This document shows, piece after piece, positions 1-4,319 of a stretch of 9,278 nucleotides of DNA (its first letter is position 1; each line of letters opens with the position of its first letter). Made by a program: the position numbers and the translations under genes. Origin of the DNA: Methanobrevibacter sp. (lineage in GTDB: Archaea; Methanobacteriota; Methanobacteria; Methanobacteriales; Methanobacteriaceae); NCBI GenBank assembly GCA_016291275.1, contig JAEEWY010000050.1, positions 1 to 9,278 of the forward strand, in the 5' to 3' direction. The notes under the pieces were generated by a model, which saw nothing but the letters and a program-made list of their open reading frames with translations, was not told where the DNA came from and searched no databases.

Positions 1-1688
1 CCCTTAATGAGCACACCTTTTTTGGTAGCGGAAGTGATTGCGGATACCATACCGATTGGAGTGGAAATCAAGAATGCACAAGGACATGAAATTACCATGA
101 TTGAAAGTGCCTTGTAAACCCAGTCAACAAGGTTTTGGCCAAAGAGCAATGGAGGTACGAATGCTACACAAGCTGCAATTACAATCATCAATGGAGTGTA
201 ATACTTGGAAATACGCTCTACCAAAGTTTCAGTGTTTGATCTGTTCAATTGAGACCTTTTAACAAGTGTTACGATTTTTGAAATAACTGAGTCCTTAGCT
301 TCTTTTGTTACAACCATTTCCAAATAACCGTCTTCATTAACGGTACCTGAAAAGACTTCATCTCCAACAGTCTTGGTTACAGGAAGGCTTTCACCAGTAA
401 TAGATGCCTGATTGATTGAAGAGATACCTGAAACTATATTTCCATCTAAAGGAACTTTGTCTCCAGGTCTGATAACTACGATTTCACCGATTTTTACATC
501 ATCAACGTTACGGACTTCTTCTCCACCTTCGACTTTAACTCTTGCGGTTTCAGGAGCTAATTCAACCAATGACTTGATGGAACGTTTTGCTCTGAATTCA
601 GCAAGGTCTTCCAGGAATTCAGCTATGTAGTAAAGCAAAGCTACAGCTGCACCTTCTTCACCGTGACCGATGATGAAGGAAGCGATACAAGCGATTACTA
701 CAAGAAGTGCAGGACCAACTGTATGACGTTTGACAAGTGAGTTGTATGCAAGAATAGCAATTTCATAACCTGCTATAAGAGCACCAAGCATATATATGAT
801 AGTTACAATTGTAGGACTGAAGGACATGAATTCAAGAATATGACCTGCAATGAATAGGATACCGCTTGAAACCATGATTTGAATAGGTCTGTTATAAATT
901 TGCGGTTTTCCTTCTGCAAGAAGTTCTCCATCCCCATGGCTGTGGTCATGTCCATGGCTATGTCCGTGGTCATGGTCATCATCTGCACAATCAGGACATG
1001 CACAAAGTGAGAAATCATCTAAATCATCATGGTCATGATGGTGATGCTCATGCTCATGATCGTGTCCATGGTCATGACAACCGCAATCAGGGTCTTCACA
1101 AGAATCCCCTACTACTTTAGGACTATGATCATGATTATGCTCATGATTATGCTCATGATTATGCTCATGACTGTGCTCATGATTATGCTCATGATTATGC
1201 TCATGATTATGCTCATGACTGTGGTCATGGTCATGATGATGATCGTGATTATGCTCTTCTTCATCATGACAATCATCGTCATCACAGCCACATCCACAAG
1301 ACTCATCATGATGCTCTTCCACATGTTCATGCTCATGATCATGATGGTGATGCTCATGATTGTGGTCGTGATGATGATCGTGATCATGGTCATGATGGTG
1401 ATGGTCATGTCCATGGTCGTGATTGTGATCATGGTCATCATCTGCACAATCAGGGCAACCACAAAGGCTTATATCAACATCTTCATCATAATCTATCTCT
1501 TCTCTATGATCAAAAACACTTAAATCAGTGCTTTTCTGATAATCCTTCAATAACTGCTTATTGTAATGCTTTTCATTCATACATTTTTCATCACTGCAGT
1601 CAGGATCAAAACAAATATAATTGTAATGTTCAGGATTAAAGCATTCCTCTTCATTACAATCAGGATCATAACATTTATTTTCTACCAT
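1..1688 (-). CDS. P1B-type Zn/Cd-translocating ATPase with giant His/Cys-rich N-terminus (partial, 3' end outside window)
   Basis: Membrane pump that exports soft divalent metals using ATP; the visible part is 562 codons in one open frame from an ATG preceded by GGTG (1694-1697). The A-domain motif TGES is at residues 431-434 and the membrane metal-site motif SCPC ends at C537, followed by AFLISTP. The CPC-xxx-ISTP form is typical of the Zn/Cd/Pb group (P1B-2), not CopA. The window ends before the DKTGT phosphorylation motif, so catalytic activity cannot be judged. Membrane segments begin near residue 262. The head before them has no GMTCxxC domain. It carries two tandem CxDPDC units (from C6 and C26), two SLCxCPDCADDD modules, and about 66 His between residues 86 and 251. 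The gene lies 104 bp after an ArsR-type sensor, which supports metal-induced expression. Zn, Cd, Co or Ni specificity is not settled by sequence alone. Confidence 0.93.
   Translation of the reverse strand, partial: MVENKCYDPDCNEEECFNPEHYNYICFDPDCSDEKCMNEKHYNKQLLKDYQKSTDLSVFDHREEIDYDEDVDISLCGCPDCADDDHDHNHDHGHDHHHHDHDHDHHHDHNHEHHHHDHEHEHVEEHHDESCGCGCDDDDCHDEEEHNHDHHHDHDHSHEHNHEHNHEHNHEHSHEHNHEHNHEHNHDHSPKVVGDSCEDPDCGCHDHGHDHEHEHHHHDHDDLDDFSLCACPDCADDDHDHGHSHGHDHSHGDGELLAEGKPQIYNRPIQIMVSSGILFIAGHILEFMSFSPTIVTIIYMLGALIAGYEIAILAYNSLVKRHTVGPALLVVIACIASFIIGHGEEGAAVALLYYIAEFLEDLAEFRAKRSIKSLVELAPETARVKVEGGEEVRNVDDVKIGEIVVIRPGDKVPLDGNIVSGISSINQASITGESLPVTKTVGDEVFSGTVNEDGYLEMVVTKEAKDSVISKIVTLVKRSQLNRSNTETLVERISKYYTPLMIVIAACVAFVPPLLFGQNLVDWVYKALSIMVISCPCAFLISTPIGMVSAITSATKKGVLIK
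971..1454 (-). repeat. Dispersed direct repeat encoding two CxCPDCADDDHDH modules
   Basis: The stretches 970-995 and 1429-1454 are identical over 26 bp. In frame they are the core of two protein modules, SLCACPDCADDDHDH near the membrane domain and SLCGCPDCADDDHDH at the start of the His-rich region. The stretch between them is the His-rich segment, so this segment is bracketed by duplicated Cys modules. This suggests an internal duplication followed by repeat growth. Confidence 0.8.
1129..1224 (-). repeat. 12-bp tandem repeat (8 units, 48-bp higher-order period) encoding His-Asn/Ser-His-Glu
   Basis: Eight consecutive 12-bp units of the form tcatgattatgc (plus strand) lie inside the ATPase gene. 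Units 4 and 8 carry act-g in place of att-a. Units 1-4 and 5-8 are therefore two 48-bp copies that differ only in their last base. Read on the minus strand the unit gives H-E-H-N, with H-E-H-S in every fourth unit. The unit length is a multiple of three, so gain or loss of units keeps the frame. Confidence 0.92.
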
Positions 1689-1792
1689 ATTGACACCTTA
1701 ATAAATAAAATAAATTAAAAAATTAAAAAATTTAATAATTTAATAAATAAAAAATTAATTAAAAAATTTAATTGAAGAATATCCAAAAAATA
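1689..1792 (-). other. arsR-pump spacer with 76 bp of pure A/T
   Basis: Positions 1698-1773 contain only A and T. On the coding (minus) strand this gives several T-runs of five or six. It could act as a partial T-tract terminator after the sensor gene, lowering pump transcription relative to the sensor, or it could hold a second promoter; no TATA box stands out in such a biased stretch. The GGTG ribosome site of the pump is at 1694-1697, five bases before its ATG. Confidence 0.5.
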
Positions 1793-2176
1793 TTATTCGT
1801 TCAAGTGTTCCAAACCCATCTTGTAAATCATTTCAACATGAAGGTCAGTTAATGAATATCTTGCTTGTTTTCCTTCTTTCTCGAATTTAACAATATTATG
1901 TGCTCTCAATATCCTTAATTGATTTGAAACAGCATTCTGATTCAATCCCAATGCTTCACAGATATCACATACACATAAATCCTCATAGCTCAAAAGGGAA
2001 ATTATCTTAAGCCTTGTTGGATTTCCGAAAATCTTAAAGAATTCTGAAAGGTCAGAATATTCATCATCAGCCAAGATATGCTTTTTAGCTCTTTCTATTG
2101 AATCTTCATGGGGATGATATATTTCACACATATCATCATGTTTATTTTCTTCATTTTGTGAATTTTGATCTTGCAT
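1793..2176 (-). CDS. ArsR/SmtB-family metal-sensing repressor
   Basis: A 127-residue winged-helix repressor expected to leave its operator when it binds Zn, Cd or a related ion. The core runs from FFKIFGNPTRLKIISLL through the DLCVCDI helix, the recognition helix (about residues 76-92) and a basic wing ending near Y107. Metal ligands can be matched to SmtB. The alpha3N set is C17-x3-H21 with C68-x2-D71, and the alpha5 set is D111-x-H113-x10-H124-x2-E127, the same spacing as D104, H106, H117 and E120 of SmtB. Extra Cys70, Cys73, His23 and His13 may widen the metal choice. The ATG follows AAAGGTG six to seven bases upstream. It is upstream of the Zn/Cd pump and likely controls itself and the pump. 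Function is inferred from family and ligands. Confidence 0.93.
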   Translation of the reverse strand: MQDQNSQNEENKHDDMCEIYHPHEDSIERAKKHILADDEYSDLSEFFKIFGNPTRLKIISLLSYEDLCVCDICEALGLNQNAVSNQLRILRAHNIVKFEKEGKQARYSLTDLHVEMIYKMGLEHLNE

Positions 2177-2215
2177 TTAGAACACCTTTTTATAATAATA
2201 GTTTTTACATCAACA

Positions 2216-2223
2216 TATTTAAA
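2216..2223 (-). promoter_or_regulatory. TATA box of the arsR-pump operon
   Basis: On the minus strand the sequence reads ATTTAAATA, close to the archaeal TTTAWATA consensus. A start about 24 nt downstream falls near 2192, giving a leader of roughly 15 nt that contains the AAGGTG ribosome site. The purine/A-rich GAAAACA just upstream could serve as the TFB element. Confidence 0.6.
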
Positions 2224-2229
2224 TGTTTT

Positions 2230-2251
2230 CATATCATGATATTATGATATG
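2230..2251. promoter_or_regulatory. Inverted repeat, likely ArsR operator
   Basis: Perfect 8-bp arms CATATCAT (2230-2237) and ATGATATG (2244-2251) are separated by 6 bp. The element ends 6 bp upstream of the arsR TATA box, where a bound repressor would cover the TFB site. Its symmetry and AT-rich form fit operators of the ArsR/SmtB family; assignment to this regulator rests on position. Confidence 0.6.
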
Positions 2252-2317
2252 TTATTAAAAAAAGTAATGAAATTAGATAAAAAGTAATAAAAATAAAAAA
2301 AGGTAAATTAGAATAAA
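2252..2317 (-). terminator. T-tract terminator after the small membrane protein gene
   Basis: On the minus strand, directly after the stop codon at 2318-2320, there are four T-runs of 5-7 bases in about 60 bp and no strong hairpin. This is the usual archaeal T-rich termination signal. It separates this gene from the arsR operator. Confidence 0.5.
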
Positions 2318-2497
2318 CTATACGAATAAACGTAAAATAAAGAATGGACCTATAGACGCAAGTAGGAAAAGCCCTATACCTAATGCAGTAATATGCTTTT
2401 GTTCATCCATTATTCCATTAATGATTAATAAGATGCTGAAAAATCCTAATATTAACGGTAAAATATGAGAAAATATAATAATAAATCCATTTGCCAT
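2318..2497 (-). CDS. Small two-helix membrane protein, 59 residues, unknown function
   Basis: An open frame of 59 codons from ATG (2495-2497) to TAG (2318-2320). It begins MANGFIIIFSHILPLILG and ends FFILRLFV. Two hydrophobic stretches, about residues 5-29 and 37-57, are joined by a short polar loop NGIMDEQKH; this is a helical hairpin layout. A GTGAT ribosome site sits four bases before the ATG, and a TTTAAATA box at 2549-2556 would start a short leader. The regular hydrophobic pattern, own promoter and own terminator all favour a real gene. It was probably missed by length cut-offs. No family is recognised; it lies between the iron block and the Zn/Cd block but need not belong to either. 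Confidence 0.7.
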   Translation of the reverse strand: MANGFIIIFSHILPLILGFFSILLIINGIMDEQKHITALGIGLFLLASIGPFFILRLFV

Positions 2498-2548
2498 TTA
2501 TATCACATTAATCCTTTTTACAATTATATAATAATTTATTTCATTTAA

Positions 2549-2556
2549 TATTTAAA
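2549..2556 (-). promoter_or_regulatory. TATA box for the small membrane protein gene
   Basis: Minus strand reads TTTAAATA. The predicted start near 2525 gives a leader of about 27 nt before the ATG. Assigned by motif and distance only; the surrounding sequence is A/T-rich, so chance matches are common. Confidence 0.4.
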
Positions 2557-2573
2557 TTTTAAGAGAAAAAATA

Positions 2574-2631
2574 GCTAAAAAATAAAAATTTAAAATTAAG
2601 ATTTGATTAAAATTTGAAAAAAATAAAAGAA
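2574..2631 (-). terminator. T-tract terminator after the HisA-like gene
   Basis: Directly downstream of the TGA at 2632-2634 the minus strand carries TTTTATTTTTTT (2617-2628) and further T-runs. This is a typical archaeal terminator and a sensible end for the iron block transcript. Confidence 0.45.
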
Positions 2632-3327
2632 TCAGAAATTGCTGATGTTTATTTCTCCTTTATGCAAAGCAGTTCCAACCAAAGCCTTTTTGATTCCCAA
2701 TTCATTGATTAAAGGAATCTCATCCTTAGTTATTCCACCGCCTAAAATGATTTTATCCTTGAATTCTTCAAACTTGTCAAGCAATTCCTTATTGAATCCA
2801 GCTTCTGTTCCAACAGAAGAGATATCAAGCAAAATTATTTCATTTGGATCAATTCTTCTCAAGACTTCCTTGAATCCTTCCAGATTCAAATCCATATGTT
2901 TAGTGTACAATTCATTATTCTTTACATCCACACTTACAATGATTCTTTCCTTCGGATACTTTTCAAAGATCTTTTCAAGCTCTTCAATTGATTCTAAAGT
3001 TTCAGTAGCTACAATGATTTTATAAGCGAAATCAAGCATGAATTCAAAGGTTTCAAGATTATCCACACCTACATCCACAATAACCGGCAAGATGGTGTTT
3101 ACTTCCTTTATCTTATAGATATTATGATTTCCGTTTCTTTCAATAAGGTCCAAATCAGCTATATACATCTCTTTTGCATTAGCCCTTTTCAATGAGTTGG
3201 CTATTTCCACAGGGTCAGATGAAGATGCATAAATGGTTTGCAAAGGAGTGTAAGTGTCTCTATTGCCGCTTTTACCAGATACTGCAACAGAATTCATTAA
3301 ATCTAAAACAGGAATAATCTCTAACAT
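2632..3327 (-). CDS. HisA-like TIM-barrel protein (proFAR-isomerase-related, role unknown)
   Basis: A 231-residue (beta/alpha)8 barrel of the HisA/HisF superfamily. It starts EIIPVLDL like the first HisA strand, with D9 at the place of the catalytic Asp, followed by DPVEIANSL and MYIADLDLI. The second half has LDISSVGTEAG (D168 at the second catalytic Asp position) and two phosphate-binding loops, LGGGIT (196-198) and VGTALHKGEI. A sugar-phosphate-type ligand is therefore likely. The overall sequence differs from true HisA, which usually has a conserved basic ligand-binding loop after strand 1; this fits the HisA-related group seen in methanogens rather than histidine synthesis. The start is supported by GTGA a few bases before the ATG. 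It lies 34 bp after the DtxR/FeoA gene and may be cotranscribed. No reaction is assigned. Confidence 0.8.
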   Translation of the reverse strand: MLEIIPVLDLMNSVAVSGKSGNRDTYTPLQTIYASSSDPVEIANSLKRANAKEMYIADLDLIERNGNHNIYKIKEVNTILPVIVDVGVDNLETFEFMLDFAYKIIVATETLESIEELEKIFEKYPKERIIVSVDVKNNELYTKHMDLNLEGFKEVLRRIDPNEIILLDISSVGTEAGFNKELLDKFEEFKDKIILGGGITKDEIPLINELGIKKALVGTALHKGEINISNF

Positions 3328-3361
3328 GTTTTCACATCTACAATTATTTTGTAATTATAAG

Positions 3362-3985
3362 TTATTCGTCTAATTTAATAAATATTTCGTTAGCCAATTC
3401 CTTGTCTACAGCAAGTTGGGTGTTTCCCAATTGGAAGACATAATTAGGGAATTTTTGGATTAAGCAAATTTTAGAACCTGGAATAAGCCCTAAATTCATG
3501 ATTTTTCTTAATTTACGAGCATCCTCTGTTTTGATGTGTGAAACCTCACCGGATTCTCCACTGTGACAAGAAACCAAAGGTACGGAATACTCGTTTCCTA
3601 AATCAGTATCACTATCCCCTTTAGGAATTGGATTGTTGTGAGGGCAGTTTTCAGGGTTTCCCAAGATTCTGCATATATTGTCTTCAACCTCTTCACTCAT
3701 TACATGCTCAATCTGGTCTGCCAATTCTTCCATTTCGTCCATGTCAGCTAAAAACAAGTCTGCTACAACCTTTTCTGCAATCCTATGTTTTCTAACCAAT
3801 GACCTTCCCAAACGTTCCCCACTTTCAGTTAGGTTAACAAAACCATCATCAATCTTGACATATTCCTTCTTAGCCAATAATTCAATATCATCCTTATTGA
3901 ATTCATCAATGACCAATTTCTCTTCCTTTTCAAATTCTCTAACCCAAATATCACGCAAATAATGTTCAATCTCACTTTTTTCCAT
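3362..3985 (-). CDS. DtxR/MntR-family metalloregulator fused to a FeoA-like SH3 domain
   Basis: A 207-residue iron- or manganese-responsive regulator. The dimerisation and metal region is clear: LVRKH (H67), E71, IEHVMSEEVE (E93, H94) and CPHNNPIP (114-121). From remembered alignments, H67, D90, E93 and H94 match MntR H77, E99, E102 and H103; H8 stands where DtxR has M10. Residues from about 135 to the end form a FeoA-like domain (KIMNLGLIPGSKICLI, then VDKELANEIFIKL). The N-terminal winged helix is about ten residues shorter than usual between YLRDIW and LTESG, and the first helix of the helix-turn-helix is hard to find. I chose the ATG at 3983-3985 because GGTG lies six bases before it; the longer frame would need TTG at 3997 with no ribosome site. 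It follows feoB and the Cys-rich gene, so it is the likely regulator of iron uptake. Confidence 0.88.
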   Translation of the reverse strand: MEKSEIEHYLRDIWVREFEKEEKLVIDEFNKDDIELLAKKEYVKIDDGFVNLTESGERLGRSLVRKHRIAEKVVADLFLADMDEMEELADQIEHVMSEEVEDNICRILGNPENCPHNNPIPKGDSDTDLGNEYSVPLVSCHSGESGEVSHIKTEDARKLRKIMNLGLIPGSKICLIQKFPNYVFQLGNTQLAVDKELANEIFIKLDE

Positions 3986-3995
3986 TTTAAACACC

Positions 3996-4073
3996 AAACT
4001 GTTAGAAACTATTTTATCATGCTCTTAATAATAAACGCTAAATTGTTAGAAACTATTTAATTATGCTCTTAAT
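3996..4073. repeat. 34-bp imperfect tandem duplication between the Cys-protein and regulator genes
   Basis: Copies at 3996-4029 and 4040-4073 match at 31 of 34 positions, with a 44-bp period. The right copy contains the last codons and TAG of the Cys-rich protein; the left copy sits in the leader of the DtxR/FeoA gene. The 10 bp between them, AT-rich, contribute to a possible TATA box (TTTATTATT on the minus strand, about 4026-4035) with a predicted start near 4002. Confidence 0.85.
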
Positions 4074-4262
4074 CTTTTTAAAGCTGTCTTCCATAAACTT
4101 ATATGATTTGGATTCCGGTAGAATCTCATATCCGCAATTTGGACATTTCACTGTTTTGCAATTAATAGGGCATGAATCACAGCTGATCCCATCACATTTT
4201 TGAAATGTGAATCCGCAGAATTCACATTTGATTATTTGATCTTTTATCTTATTTTCATCCAT
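4053..4262 (-). CDS. Eight-cysteine mini-protein in the feo cluster (zinc-ribbon or metal-binding type)
   Basis: A 69-residue soluble protein with eight Cys between residues 13 and 43, spaced C-x2-C-x6-C-x4-C-x2-C-x3-C-x4-C-x2-C. The outer pairs CEFCG and CPNCGYEI look like the two knuckles of a zinc ribbon. The inner four (CDGISCDSCPINC) could hold a second metal or an Fe-S centre. A Lys-rich tail follows. It sits between feoB and the DtxR/FeoA regulator, with gaps of 57 and 67 bp in the same direction, so a part in iron uptake or sensing is a fair guess. It is not similar to E. coli FeoC as far as I can tell, and no family name is claimed. The ribosome site is weak (GGGG ten bases before the ATG), but no earlier in-frame start exists. 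Confidence 0.75.
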   Translation of the reverse strand: MDENKIKDQIIKCEFCGFTFQKCDGISCDSCPINCKTVKCPNCGYEILPESKSYKFMEDSFKKIKSIIK

Positions 4263-4301
4263 TTCAAAGCCCCATTAATTTAAAAAACACATAAGAATAA
4301 A

Positions 4302-4318
4302 CTTATAAAAATTATAAG
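4302..4318. promoter_or_regulatory. Inverted repeat directly after feoB
   Basis: Arms CTTATAA and TTATAAG are separated by AAA, immediately after the feoB TAG (4320-4322). In RNA this is a 7-bp A/U-rich stem just past the stop codon, possibly limiting readthrough or protecting the 3' end. The same DNA reads TTTTTATAAG on the minus strand and could instead be the TATA box of the Cys-rich gene, with a start near 4280. Confidence 0.4.
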
Positions 4319-4319
4319 A

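Noticed and set aside
1129..1224. CRISPR-like array
   Set aside because: The units are 12 bp, directly adjacent and without unique spacers, and they lie in frame inside a gene.
803..1462. Minus-strand frames at 803-1018 and 1112-1462
   Set aside because: They are other frames of the same His-rich repeats and join no domain; the ATPase frame is open from 1688 to the window start.
1029..1523. Long plus-strand frame rich in Met, Ile and Val
   Set aside because: It is the antisense of the His-codon repeats of the ATPase (cat read back gives atg). The minus frame continues into clear P-type ATPase motifs.
2639..3962. Plus-strand frames opposite the HisA-like and DtxR genes (2639-3025, 3678-3962)
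   Set aside because: Ser/Leu-rich shadows of the minus-strand genes without start signals.
3986..3997. Earlier TTG start for the DtxR/FeoA protein
   Set aside because: It has no ribosome site before it, and the GGTG at 3992-3995 is placed correctly for the ATG at 3985.
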